A DNA stretch of 64,000 bases from Bacteroidia bacterium. Its GTDB lineage: Bacteria; Bacteroidota; Bacteroidia; NS11-12g; UBA9320. The stretch lies in the NCBI GenBank assembly GCA_020849295.1, contig JADLGN010000015.1:27168-91167 (forward strand). The letters are read 5' to 3'. The position numbers and the translations under genes were made by a program. The notes under the pieces were generated by a model. It did no database searches and was not told the DNA's origin. It saw only the letters and a program-made list of their open reading frames with translations. Shown here one piece after another: positions 1-8,488 of this stretch (its first letter is position 1; each line of letters starts with the position of its first letter).

Positions 1-1
1 A

Positions 2-724
2 TACGCTTGTAGATCTACTAAAAATAAAACAAAAAAAAGGATTGTAAAGTCAACAAAAGATACAAGCAAACCTATGTTGCCTGATATTAAAAACACATTA
101 AACAAAGAATTTGAATATGACTATTTGAGTTTTAGAGCTAACTGCGACTACAAGGATGAAAATGCTGACCAGTCATTCACAATGAATTTAAGAATGAAAA
201 GAGACAGTATAATTTGGATTTCGGTAACTGCGGTTGGATTTGAAGTAGCAAGGGCGAGATTTGACAAAGACAGTGTAAAAATAATTAATCGTTTGGAAAA
301 GAAATATTACATATACGATTACAATTTTGTAAAGAGAATGTTAGGCACAACACTAAGTATAAGTCAAATTCAAAATTTACTAACTGCAAATATGCTCTTT
401 AGTCCTGAAAATTATATTTCAGCAAATATTGAAAACAAATACAGAACCAATCAAGGTTATATTGAAAACCTTATGACCATTAATGATAAACATAAAATTA
501 CAGAACAAATTTTAAAACATCTGGTAGAAAAAACTGAGGCAACCGTATTATATTCAAATTACAAAAAAGCAGACAAGCAGCAATTTCCTGGCGAAACAGA
601 AATAAATGTAACAACAGCAGCACGAAATATTAAACTTTTATTAAGGTCAAGTAATATAAGCACTGACTCAATTTCAGCATTTCCATTCGAAATACAATCG
701 AAGTATGAAAGAGGTAATAAGTAA
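2..724 (+). CDS. DUF4292-family lipoprotein, 5' end cut off by window edge
   Basis: The reading frame is open from the first base. It begins with Tyr-Ala-Cys, which looks like the end of a lipoprotein lipobox with the Cys at bases 8-10, so only the signal peptide is missing and the Met at base 74 is not the true start. About 240 residues are visible. The fold resembles the DUF4292 (LolA/LppX-like) outer-membrane lipoproteins that commonly sit directly before an EnvC-like gene in Bacteroidota. The 3' end overlaps the next gene by 20 bases, which suggests translational coupling. The exact function is unknown; a role in envelope or lipoprotein handling is inferred. Confidence 0.72.
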   Translation, partial: YACRSTKNKTKKRIVKSTKDTSKPMLPDIKNTLNKEFEYDYLSFRANCDYKDENADQSFTMNLRMKRDSIIWISVTAVGFEVARARFDKDSVKIINRLEKKYYIYDYNFVKRMLGTTLSISQIQNLLTANMLFSPENYISANIENKYRTNQGYIENLMTINDKHKITEQILKHLVEKTEATVLYSNYKKADKQQFPGETEINVTTAARNIKLLLRSSNISTDSISAFPFEIQSKYERGNK

Positions 725-1982
725 ATTTTTTATTTATTTTTTAATTATATCGTCAATATCTATTGAGTTAAATGCTCAAAGTCGCAAAGAGCTTGAGAAA
801 TTGCGAAAGAAGAAAGAAAAAGAAATATCAATTACCAAAAAGCAACTTTCTGATACTAAAAAAAAGAAAGAAAAATCAAACGATGTACTTACAACACTTC
901 AGAAGCAAATAAGCCAAAAACAAGAGCTTGTAGAAGTATATCATAGTGAACTCGGAAAAATAGAAACCGAGATTGATATAATGAGCGAAGATGTAAAAGT
1001 GCTCAATAGAGAAATTGAAATACTAAAATCTGAATTTTCAAAATTAGTAGTTCAAGGATACAAAGCTCGTCATGCCTCATCAAAAATAAATTTTCTATTT
1101 TCTTCCAAAACATTTCCGCAGGCAATTAGAAGATTTGTGTATTTGAAAAAAATACTCCAATTTAGAAAAAAGCAAATTTCGCTAATAAAAGCAAAAAAAT
1201 ATGAGAAGCACCGAAGCCTTGAAAAACTCGAAAGAGTAAAAGCCGAAAAACTTGGAATAGTGAAAAAAAATGAAAAGATTAAAACTGAATTAGAAGATGA
1301 TAAATCAGAAGTAGAAACATTATTGGTAGAATTGGGACAAAAAGAAAGAAATCTTCAGGAAGAACTAAAAAAGAAAGAAAAGGCATATCGCGATTTAGAT
1401 GCAGCAATTAAGCGTGCTATTGAGGCAGAAATAGAAGCAGCACGCAAAAAAGCTGAATTAGAGAGAAAAAGAAAACTCGAACAACTTGAACGTGAAAAAC
1501 GAAAAAAGAAAAACAATACAAACAAAACTGTAAAAGAAAAAGAATTAAAAATAGAAAAGACATTTACTGATAATGGATTTGGCGAAATGAAAAACAGGCT
1601 TCAGTGGCCAGTTAGCAATGGCAGTATAAGTCTGGGTTTTGGCAATCACAGACATCCATCTTTGCCTGATGTTACTATAATAAACAATGGTATAAATATA
1701 GCTGTAATGCCCGAAAGCAATATAAGAGCAGTATATGATGGAGAGGTTTCGACTATATTAAAAATACCTGGAATGAAAAATACTCTTTTGGTTAGACATG
1801 GAGAATATTTTACAGTTTATTCACGACTTGAAACTATTGATGTACAAAAGGGAGATAAAATAAAAAGAGGTCAAAAAATAGGAAAAATATGGACAGATAA
1901 TGATGGAAAATGCGAATTACATTTTGAGATTTGGCAAGGCAATCAACGCCTTGATCCCGAGAAATGGTTGATTGATAAATAA
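705..1982 (+). CDS. EnvC-like murein hydrolase activator (coiled coil plus degenerate LytM/M23 domain)
   Basis: The 425-residue protein has a signal peptide (about 1-24), a long Lys/Glu-rich coiled coil (about 25-285) and a C-terminal LytM/M23 domain (about 305-420). Such proteins activate cell-wall amidases in the periplasm during septum splitting. The usual zinc-binding HxGxD is replaced by NNGIN and the usual HLH triad reads ELH. The domain therefore looks catalytically dead, as in EnvC and NlpD activators, and the protein is probably a regulator and not a peptidase. It overlaps the preceding DUF4292 gene by 20 bases. The next gene converges on it with a one-base gap. Confidence 0.85.
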   Translation: MKEVISKFFIYFLIISSISIELNAQSRKELEKLRKKKEKEISITKKQLSDTKKKKEKSNDVLTTLQKQISQKQELVEVYHSELGKIETEIDIMSEDVKVLNREIEILKSEFSKLVVQGYKARHASSKINFLFSSKTFPQAIRRFVYLKKILQFRKKQISLIKAKKYEKHRSLEKLERVKAEKLGIVKKNEKIKTELEDDKSEVETLLVELGQKERNLQEELKKKEKAYRDLDAAIKRAIEAEIEAARKKAELERKRKLEQLEREKRKKKNNTNKTVKEKELKIEKTFTDNGFGEMKNRLQWPVSNGSISLGFGNHRHPSLPDVTIINNGINIAVMPESNIRAVYDGEVSTILKIPGMKNTLLVRHGEYFTVYSRLETIDVQKGDKIKRGQKIGKIWTDNDGKCELHFEIWQGNQRLDPEKWLIDK

Positions 1983-1983
1983 A

Positions 1984-3123
1984 TTATTTTAAAATATCTC
2001 TTGAAATTACAATTCTTTGTATTTCTGAAGTTCCTTCATAAATCTGAGTAATTTTAGCATCACGCATAAGTCTCTCAACATGATATTCTTTTACAAAACC
2101 GTATCCTCCATGAATTTGAACTGCTTCTACAGTTGTTTTCATTGCTACTTCACTTGCAAATAATTTTGCCATACTGCTTGCACGGTCGTAGTTTAAATGA
2201 TTATCTTTTAACCAAGCAGACTTAAAACATAACATTCTTGCAGCTTCTATTTCTGTAGCCATATCAGCAAGTTTAAACTGAATTGCCTGATGGTTCATTA
2301 TTTCTTTTCCAAATGCTTTTCTTTCTTTTGAATATTTTAAAGCAAGTTCATAAGCTCCAGATGCAATACCCAAAGCTTGAGAAGCAATACCAATTCTGCC
2401 TCCGCTAAGTGTTTTCATGGCAAAAGTAAAACCAAAACCGTCTTCACCTATGCGGTTTTCTTTTGGTACTTTTACATCTTGAAACATTAATGAATGAGTA
2501 TCGCTGCCTCTTATTCCAAGCTTGTCTTCTTTTTTGCCAACTGTAAAGCCGGGCATGTCTTTAGTTACAATTAATGCATTTATTCCTTTGTGTTTTTTTT
2601 CAGGATGAGTTTGGGCTATTACCAAAAAAGTATCAGCGGTACCACCGCTTGTAATCCAGTTTTTTGTTCCGTTTAATAGATAATAATCACCTTTGTCTTC
2701 GGCAGTAGTTCTTTGTGAAGTAGCATCAGAACCAGCTTCGGGTTCTGATAAGCAAAATGCCCCATGAATTATTCCTTGAGCAAGCGGTTTTAGATATTTT
2801 TGTTTTTGTTCTTCAGTTCCATAAGTTTCAAGACCCCAGCAAACAAGAGAATTATTAACAGACATAACTACCGAAGCCGAAGCATCAATTTTTGATATTT
2901 CTTCCATTGCCAGAACATATGAAATTGCATCCATACCACTGCCTCCGTATTCAGGTGAAACCATCATACCCAGAAAACCAAGTTCGCCAAGTTTTCTAAC
3001 TTGTTCATGTGGAAATTTCTGATGTGTATCGCGTTCTATAACTCCTGGCAATAATTCGTTTTGTGCAAATTCTCTTGCCGCGTTTCTTATCATTAAATGT
3101 TCTTCAGATAATTCAAAATGCAT
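1984..3123 (-). CDS. Acyl-CoA dehydrogenase (short/medium-chain, butyryl-CoA type)
   Basis: At 379 residues this has the standard length of a soluble FAD acyl-CoA dehydrogenase. The N-terminal helical domain begins MHFELSEEHLMIRNAARE. The middle domain holds the FAD/substrate segments AFCLSEPEAGSD and WITSGG. The C-terminal domain carries RIGIASQALG and the catalytic-base motif YEGTSEIQR (Glu363). It oxidises acyl-CoA to enoyl-CoA in beta-oxidation or amino-acid breakdown and passes electrons to an electron transfer flavoprotein. Chain-length preference cannot be decided from sequence. No etfAB genes are adjacent, and it appears to be a single-gene unit facing the EnvC-like gene. Confidence 0.9.
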   Translation of the reverse strand: MHFELSEEHLMIRNAAREFAQNELLPGVIERDTHQKFPHEQVRKLGELGFLGMMVSPEYGGSGMDAISYVLAMEEISKIDASASVVMSVNNSLVCWGLETYGTEEQKQKYLKPLAQGIIHGAFCLSEPEAGSDATSQRTTAEDKGDYYLLNGTKNWITSGGTADTFLVIAQTHPEKKHKGINALIVTKDMPGFTVGKKEDKLGIRGSDTHSLMFQDVKVPKENRIGEDGFGFTFAMKTLSGGRIGIASQALGIASGAYELALKYSKERKAFGKEIMNHQAIQFKLADMATEIEAARMLCFKSAWLKDNHLNYDRASSMAKLFASEVAMKTTVEAVQIHGGYGFVKEYHVERLMRDAKITQIYEGTSEIQRIVISRDILK

Positions 3124-3216
3124 TATGTAAAAATTTTCTGCAAAAATAATTATTTGATTCGGTTAAAAAATTAGTTACGGAAATTCTATTTTAGCAGATT
3201 AAAAAGAAAGTATTTT

Positions 3217-4176
3217 ATGAGCAAAGAAAAAGTGCTAATTATAGGCTCATGTGGGCAGGTTGGAACTGAACTTAGTGAATCATTACGCAACATTTACGGA
3301 AATTTTAATGTAATTTCTTCTGATTTAAAAAAGCCACAGTCAGATTTTTGGAACCAAGCTCCTTTTGAAACCCTCAATGTTTTAGATAAAAAGAATATTT
3401 CTGAAATTTTTTCTAAACATAAACCAAGTATTGTATTTCACCTTGCAGCATTGCTTTCGGCAACTGCCGAAAAAAATCCAAAGCAAGGATGGGAATTGAA
3501 TATGAATGGATTGTTTAATATTTTTGATGCTTCTATTGATTTTGGAGTAAAACGAATATTTTGGCCCAGTTCCATTGCAGTTTTCGGTCCTACTACACCA
3601 AAAATTAACACTCCTCAGAAATGTATAATTGAACCAAACACAGTTTATGGTATAACAAAACTGACAGGTGAGAGGTATTGTGAATACTATTTCAATAGAT
3701 ATGGTTTAGATGTAAGAAGTTTGAGATATCCTGGTTTGATAGGTTATAAGTCTGACCCCGGAGGAGGTACAACAGATTATGCAGTAGAAATATTTCACGA
3801 AGCGTTAAAAAACAAAAGATATACATGTTTTTTAAAACCCGATACAAATTTACCCATGTTATATATGCCCGATGCTGTAAAAGCAACACTTGATATAACT
3901 CACGCAGCAAGTGAAAAGATTAAAATCCGTTCGTCTTACAATTTGTCTGGATTTAGTTTTTCACCTTCAATACTCGCCCAAAAAATAAAAAATCATATAC
4001 CTGATTTTGAAATATCGTATAACCCCGACCAAAGACAGGCAATAGCTGAATCGTGGCCTGGCAGTATTGATGATTTTGATGCCAGACAAGACTGGGGATG
4101 GCAAAATGATTACGATTTAGACGGTATGGTAAAAGATATGATTGAAAATCTTACTGCGAGATACAGTTCTATGTAA
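3217..4176 (+). CDS. SDR-family L-threonine 3-dehydrogenase-like protein
   Basis: This 319-residue extended short-chain dehydrogenase has an NAD-binding GxxGxxG at the N-terminus (GSCGQVGTEL, residues 9-18) and the catalytic YGITK motif in mid-protein. The overall pattern matches the SDR-type L-threonine dehydrogenases of Bacteroidota, which convert threonine to 2-amino-3-ketobutyrate; these differ from the zinc-dependent Tdh of E. coli. The partner ligase gene kbl is not in the window. A general NAD-dependent epimerase role is the alternative. It is divergently oriented from the acyl-CoA dehydrogenase, with 93 bases between the two starts. Confidence 0.72.
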   Translation: MSKEKVLIIGSCGQVGTELSESLRNIYGNFNVISSDLKKPQSDFWNQAPFETLNVLDKKNISEIFSKHKPSIVFHLAALLSATAEKNPKQGWELNMNGLFNIFDASIDFGVKRIFWPSSIAVFGPTTPKINTPQKCIIEPNTVYGITKLTGERYCEYYFNRYGLDVRSLRYPGLIGYKSDPGGGTTDYAVEIFHEALKNKRYTCFLKPDTNLPMLYMPDAVKATLDITHAASEKIKIRSSYNLSGFSFSPSILAQKIKNHIPDFEISYNPDQRQAIAESWPGSIDDFDARQDWGWQNDYDLDGMVKDMIENLTARYSSM

Positions 4177-4251
4177 GCAAAAATTAGTCTTATTCATCTT
4201 AGATTGAAATTGAAATTAAAAATTTTTTTAATTATAAATCTATGAAAATAC

Positions 4252-4731
4252 CTATTTCATCAAGTTTTTACACTTTTCCTTAATTTTAGATTTTTTAATC
4301 AAAGTATTTAATTGCTTTATCTCATTTTTAAAAACCTTTTTATTTCCGCAATCACACATTTCTACAAGTGGATCTTTATCAATTATCATATTAAATAATT
4401 GGTCGGGCGATGGAATTTCTGCAAGATTATAATATTCTTCGTAAGTTAATTTTATAAAAGCAACATTCTTATTTATGCCTCTTGTATCAAGCAACCATCC
4501 GCCTTTTAATCTTTGTGGGTATTGATATTTATCGCCTCTTTTTATGTCTTCTTTTGCAGGATATGTAATAATCATATTTTTAGGTTCATCTAAAATTACC
4601 GGAACATTCTTAAAATAATCTGCTTTAGTTTTATAAACAACAGAATGTGGTCCCGGATAAAATTCGGGTTTAAAATTTACAGATGCACATGAAACCACAA
4701 CGAATGAAACAATAAATACAAAATATTTCAT
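4252..4731 (-). CDS. Small lipoprotein coupled to a C10 protease gene, function unknown
   Basis: Starting at the ATG whose first base is 4731, the product is 159 residues. A signal peptide ends in a lipobox VVVSC (Cys15), so it is probably a membrane-anchored lipoprotein. The start overlaps the stop of the upstream protease in a TGATG arrangement (a TTG one codon earlier is less likely), a strong sign of translational coupling. No recognised domain is seen. It has a CDCG motif near residue 130. Because C10 proteases are often encoded with a cognate inhibitor, an inhibitor or immunity role is possible, but that is inference only. Confidence 0.7.
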   Translation of the reverse strand: MKYFVFIVSFVVVSCASVNFKPEFYPGPHSVVYKTKADYFKNVPVILDEPKNMIITYPAKEDIKRGDKYQYPQRLKGGWLLDTRGINKNVAFIKLTYEEYYNLAEIPSPDQLFNMIIDKDPLVEMCDCGNKKVFKNEIKQLNTLIKKSKIKEKCKNLMK

Positions 4732-7319
4732 CAATAAACTATTAGCTTTTTACTTATCAAACCTCTGTCAGTTTCTACTTTTATAAAATACATTCCGGCA
4801 TTGAGCGACGATATATTTAAGTTATAAGTTGATTTTAAATCACTGACATCATATTTTAAAACTCGTCCACTAATATCTTCAATTAATATTTCGTTTTTCA
4901 ATAATTTTAAATTTTGCAAATTAATATTAACTAAGTTTTGAGCAGGATTTGGGTAAATTTTTACCAAATCTGATAATTCATTTAAATTTTTTACATCACC
5001 ACTTTGAGTTCTTACAATTTCCATATCAAGTTGGTAGTTCCCGGTTTCTCCTGTAAAGTAAGGAGACACCAAAAAGTAAATTGTAGATTCACCATTAACA
5101 TATATATAATCTGAAAGAGATACATCAAGAGCTTCTGACCAGTTTATACCATCTGTAGAGTATGAAAACACAGCGTCGAGGCTATAATTTTTACCATCGT
5201 TGCTGTTTGAAAGGTCTTGCAATCTTGCATCTATTTTATAATTATAACCTGTGTTAAGATTTATTCTGTAATAATCGTAATCATTCCCTTTATGACAATT
5301 AGAACCATTGGTTTTTACAAAACTTGTATTGCCCGAAAAAGTTACCGGCAAGCTATAAGATTGACTTTTTATGTCGTTCACTTCATATACATCCGGACTA
5401 AGTGGTGGCTCAGATACAGTTACTAAAATTGGATTTTTGAAAAATGAAGAACCTGCAAGAATCCATTGTGAGCTTGAATTTGGTTTATAAATTAAAGCAA
5501 GAAGATATGTGCCAGGTTCTGATGTTATAGAAGATGTTTGGAATTTAACATAAGGAGATTTATATGAATATTTCGATGGCAAACCACTGCTTTCGGTATA
5601 GGTACTAATAGACTCGGCAAAAGACCCGTCTAAGTTGTATAAACATAGTTGATATTGCCCATAAAACGTATTACTGCCGTTATTTGCAATATTAATATTT
5701 GCAGATGCAGATTTGCCTTTTTCAAAAGTGCTTGGTGATAATACCATATCCGAATAAACTTCAATATCACTTGAATATTTTATTTTTATTGTAGTGTATT
5801 CATCGTAAGAACCATTTGAATAAATTTGAGTCCATTTGCCATTTACCGGCTTGTAAAAAATATAGATATTATATGTGCCCGGAAGCAAAGTATATGAGCC
5901 TTTATATTTAAATTCAAGATTGTTTGTATAAGTATAATTGTAAGGTAATCCGGCTTTTTCTACTAATGAATCAACATAATCAACAAATTTTTCGTTTTCA
6001 TCAAAAAGAGCTGCGCAATATGTTCCATAAAAGGTATTGCTTGATTTGTTGGTTATATTTGTAAAAACAGAAAAAGTACTTCCATAATTTACTGATGAAT
6101 AATTTGCGTAAACATCAGAAGATATTAGTAAATCAGCCTTAACATTGCCTGAAGGTGGTTTAATGCCAATTATAGCTTTTTGATATGAATTAAAACCACC
6201 AGAACCACCGCCAGTGCCAAGACTTCCCGGATTTAATGCACTTAGTTTAAAATAACCGTCTGATGCTCCATCCCAGCCCCAGTTCATGTGAAAATAATTG
6301 CTGTTATCGTATCCGTCACATACAAATGCATGACCGCCATTTGTCCCTGAACCTGCGTATTCTATTGGTCTGCCTGCATCAAGTTCTGCTTTCATTAGCG
6401 AAATCCATTGCGACTCGGTATAATCTTCTCTAAATTTTGCTTCGGTTGATGATGCATAGCCAAAATATTCTTTTAGTGCATCTGCCACATCTTGTGTATA
6501 TGCTCCGCTTCCGCCGTTGGCAGCTACTCCATAATTTATATCAACACTTACACCACAATGATACATTAATGTAGCTACTGCACTGTTTGACGAAGTAACT
6601 CTGTTGGGCATTGAAGTCCAATCGTATGTTGTAGTTCCAAAACTTGCTGAAAGAGTTCCGTATTTTGAATGATTGTATGAATGAAATCCGGAACCTGTCT
6701 TTGGATAATTCCAAAATTTCATTATTTGAGCCATAGCCGTTGCGACACAACCTGTTACAGTTCTGTCGCTGGCACTATAATCATAAGGGCAAAGTGCATT
6801 GTAATAGGGAGACTGATCCCATCTTGTGCTAATCAATGGGCTTACACTTGCTTTTTTAAATAAAATTTTCTTTTCATTTCCTTTTATCAGGTCACTCCAT
6901 TGGCTTGCAATTTCTGCTGTTGAATTTAATTTTTTAGTAATAATATATCTAATTTCTTCTTTGTATCCCTCCATCCACTTTAAAAAATTTGCAGGAATGT
7001 TTTCTTTGTTAAAATTATTTTGGTCAGAATAACCTAAAACCGGAGAAATAACATCATCTGCAGCTATTATTACAAAACCTTTATTGTCTGATGTATTAAA
7101 AATATAAAAGTAATTTTCAATTAATTTATTATTGTTTATTTCTGCCGAAGTACTTGTATAAATAAGATTGAGGGTTATTGATTTTTTATAAAATACACTT
7201 TGGCTGTTTGTAATAAGAAAATTTTTGCCGACATTTTTGGCAGTTTCAATATTTACAGGTTTGCAAAATGCAAATGACCAAATCAAAAGAAAGATAGTAA
7301 GTAATAAGGATTTTTTCAT
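4731..7319 (-). CDS. Secreted C10-family cysteine protease (SpeB/streptopain-like) with T9SS sorting domain
   Basis: The chosen ATG at 7319 gives 862 residues and starts directly with a signal peptide, MKKSLLLTIFLLIWSFAFC. An upstream in-frame Met at 7352 falls inside a likely promoter box, so it is rejected. A Spi-like prodomain (about 20-150) precedes the catalytic domain. The nucleophile lies in TVTGCVATAMAQ (Cys191) and the His in GGHAFVCDGY (His330), followed by the typical NWGWDG. Ig-like modules follow. The C-terminus is a type A T9SS sorting domain (YPNPAQNLV to KKLIVY). It is exported across the outer membrane by T9SS and likely matures by self-cleavage. Confidence 0.9.
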   Translation of the reverse strand: MKKSLLLTIFLLIWSFAFCKPVNIETAKNVGKNFLITNSQSVFYKKSITLNLIYTSTSAEINNNKLIENYFYIFNTSDNKGFVIIAADDVISPVLGYSDQNNFNKENIPANFLKWMEGYKEEIRYIITKKLNSTAEIASQWSDLIKGNEKKILFKKASVSPLISTRWDQSPYYNALCPYDYSASDRTVTGCVATAMAQIMKFWNYPKTGSGFHSYNHSKYGTLSASFGTTTYDWTSMPNRVTSSNSAVATLMYHCGVSVDINYGVAANGGSGAYTQDVADALKEYFGYASSTEAKFREDYTESQWISLMKAELDAGRPIEYAGSGTNGGHAFVCDGYDNSNYFHMNWGWDGASDGYFKLSALNPGSLGTGGGSGGFNSYQKAIIGIKPPSGNVKADLLISSDVYANYSSVNYGSTFSVFTNITNKSSNTFYGTYCAALFDENEKFVDYVDSLVEKAGLPYNYTYTNNLEFKYKGSYTLLPGTYNIYIFYKPVNGKWTQIYSNGSYDEYTTIKIKYSSDIEVYSDMVLSPSTFEKGKSASANINIANNGSNTFYGQYQLCLYNLDGSFAESISTYTESSGLPSKYSYKSPYVKFQTSSITSEPGTYLLALIYKPNSSSQWILAGSSFFKNPILVTVSEPPLSPDVYEVNDIKSQSYSLPVTFSGNTSFVKTNGSNCHKGNDYDYYRINLNTGYNYKIDARLQDLSNSNDGKNYSLDAVFSYSTDGINWSEALDVSLSDYIYVNGESTIYFLVSPYFTGETGNYQLDMEIVRTQSGDVKNLNELSDLVKIYPNPAQNLVNINLQNLKLLKNEILIEDISGRVLKYDVSDLKSTYNLNISSLNAGMYFIKVETDRGLISKKLIVY

Positions 7320-7349
7320 TAGTGATATTTTTTTTAAAAGATTGAATGA

Positions 7350-7357
7350 CAAAAGTA
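7350..7357 (-). promoter_or_regulatory. -7 box (TACTTTTG) for the C10 protease operon
   Basis: On the minus strand this reads TACTTTTG, an exact match to the Bacteroidota TAnnTTTG element, 30 bases before the ATG at 7319. No clear -33 TTG is visible. It covers the longer alternative start at 7352 and so supports the shorter one. Confidence 0.5.
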
Positions 7358-7376
7358 TAATAAAATATTTAAATAT

Positions 7377-7742
7377 TTAAATATGATCTTGTCTTTTTAC
7401 AATAAGATAATAATTGTCTTCAAGCATGCGATAACCGTATTCATAGCAAAAAAAGTAAGTATTGCCGGTTTTAGTATTTATTATATTAGTGTAATAATCA
7501 AAGTTAAATCCTTGCGAGGTAAGTTTTTTTGAATGAACATTTGCTTTACCTTCTTCATTAGTGATAAGGCTTTGTAGTATTCTGCGGTTTTTTTTAAGTA
7601 TATTATTTACATTTCTTACTAAAGCAGTAATATCACTGTTTTGGCGATTGTTGTAATTGTTTCTGCAAGCATCGCTGCAAAATTTTTTATCAGAACGACC
7701 GGTAATTTTCGAATTACAATCTGGGCAATAACGGGTTTCCAT
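7377..7742 (-). CDS. Small zinc-ribbon protein, function unknown
   Basis: Starting at the ATG at 7742 the product is 121 residues, beginning METRYCPDC. Two CxxC-type pairs (CPDC near the N-terminus and FCSDAC about 20 residues on) form a treble-clef or zinc-ribbon resembling DUF2116-type domains. The rest is a basic, probably helical segment and a Tyr-rich tail. An upstream in-frame Met at 7775 lies before a promoter-like box at 7763-7770 and is less likely. It stands alone between the protease and ssb. Nucleic-acid binding is suggested by the zinc ribbon but not shown. Confidence 0.65.
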   Translation of the reverse strand: METRYCPDCNSKITGRSDKKFCSDACRNNYNNRQNSDITALVRNVNNILKKNRRILQSLITNEEGKANVHSKKLTSQGFNFDYYTNIINTKTGNTYFFCYEYGYRMLEDNYYLIVKRQDHI

Positions 7743-7762
7743 AAGAGATTTGAATAATACAT

Positions 7763-7770
7763 CAAAAATA
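7763..7770 (-). promoter_or_regulatory. -7 box (TATTTTTG) for the zinc-ribbon gene
   Basis: The minus strand reads TATTTTTG, an exact TAnnTTTG match, 20 bases before the preferred ATG at 7742. The region is T-rich, so a chance match is possible. Confidence 0.4.
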
Positions 7771-7935
7771 ATCAAAATAATTTATCCGACAACAAACGAC
7801 AATAATTAGTTATAAAAGGTTATAATTATTTTTTAACCGAATAGTATAAATCCCCAGTATAATCTTTGCGTCAGCCTTTCAATAATAAAAGATTGGTGAT
7901 AAAAAAAATTAAACAATTTAAAAAAAAGTAAAATC

Positions 7936-8328
7936 ATGAACACATTACGCAATTCAGTTCGCCTTTATGGCAATGTAGGACAAGATCCCGAAATCAAAAC
8001 TTTCGAAAATGGAAACAAATTGGCAAAATTTTCGCTTGCAACTACCGAAAAATTTAAAGACAACAAAGGTGAAATGACAGAAGAAACCACTTGGCACAAC
8101 CTTGTTGTTTGGGGAAAACAAGCTGACACAATTGAAAAGTATGTAAAGAAAGGTGAAAAATTAATTATTGAAGGTCGTATAACCAACCGCAGTTATGATG
8201 CAAAAGACGACAGTAAAAAATATATTACAGAAATAATTGTAAACAAATTTTTGCTTGCTGGCTCACCAAAAGCAAAACAAACATCAGAAAACAACAAAGT
8301 TGGTGAAGAAGAAATTTTGCCTTTTTAG
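7936..8328 (+). CDS. ssb: Single-stranded DNA-binding protein
   Basis: The 130-residue OB-fold protein has the SSB N-terminal pattern (NSVRLYGNVGQDPEIK), the central TTWHNLVVWGKQAD segment and the acidic C-terminal tip EEEILPF. That tip recruits replication and repair partners. It coats single-stranded DNA in replication, recombination and repair. It is a single-gene unit with its own downstream hairpin terminator. The linker between OB fold and tip is short compared with E. coli SSB. Confidence 0.95.
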   Translation: MNTLRNSVRLYGNVGQDPEIKTFENGNKLAKFSLATTEKFKDNKGEMTEETTWHNLVVWGKQADTIEKYVKKGEKLIIEGRITNRSYDAKDDSKKYITEIIVNKFLLAGSPKAKQTSENNKVGEEEILPF

Positions 8329-8358
8329 TTAACAAAAACATTTATTTTTTATTTTTTT

Positions 8359-8390
8359 AAGCCATCTCATATTTCTGAGGTGGCTTTTTA
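8359..8390 (+). terminator. Rho-independent terminator after ssb
   Basis: An 11-base-pair stem (AAGCCATCTCA paired with TGAGGTGGCTT, one G-T pair) with a six-base loop is followed by a T run, 30 bases after the ssb stop codon. Confidence 0.85.
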
Positions 8391-8473
8391 TTCTAAATTA
8401 AAAAATAAGTGAATATTAAAAAGCCAAAAACAAATTAGATTTAATAATAAATTCAAATTTGCTAATTAAAAAT

Positions 8474-8481
8474 TAATTTTG
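8474..8481 (+). promoter_or_regulatory. -7 box (TAATTTTG) immediately before metG
   Basis: This exact TAnnTTTG match ends only seven bases before the metG ATG. If transcription starts about 5-7 bases after the box, the metG mRNA would be leaderless or nearly so. A -33 TTG at the usual spacing is not evident. Confidence 0.5.
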
Positions 8482-8488
8482 CCAAAAG

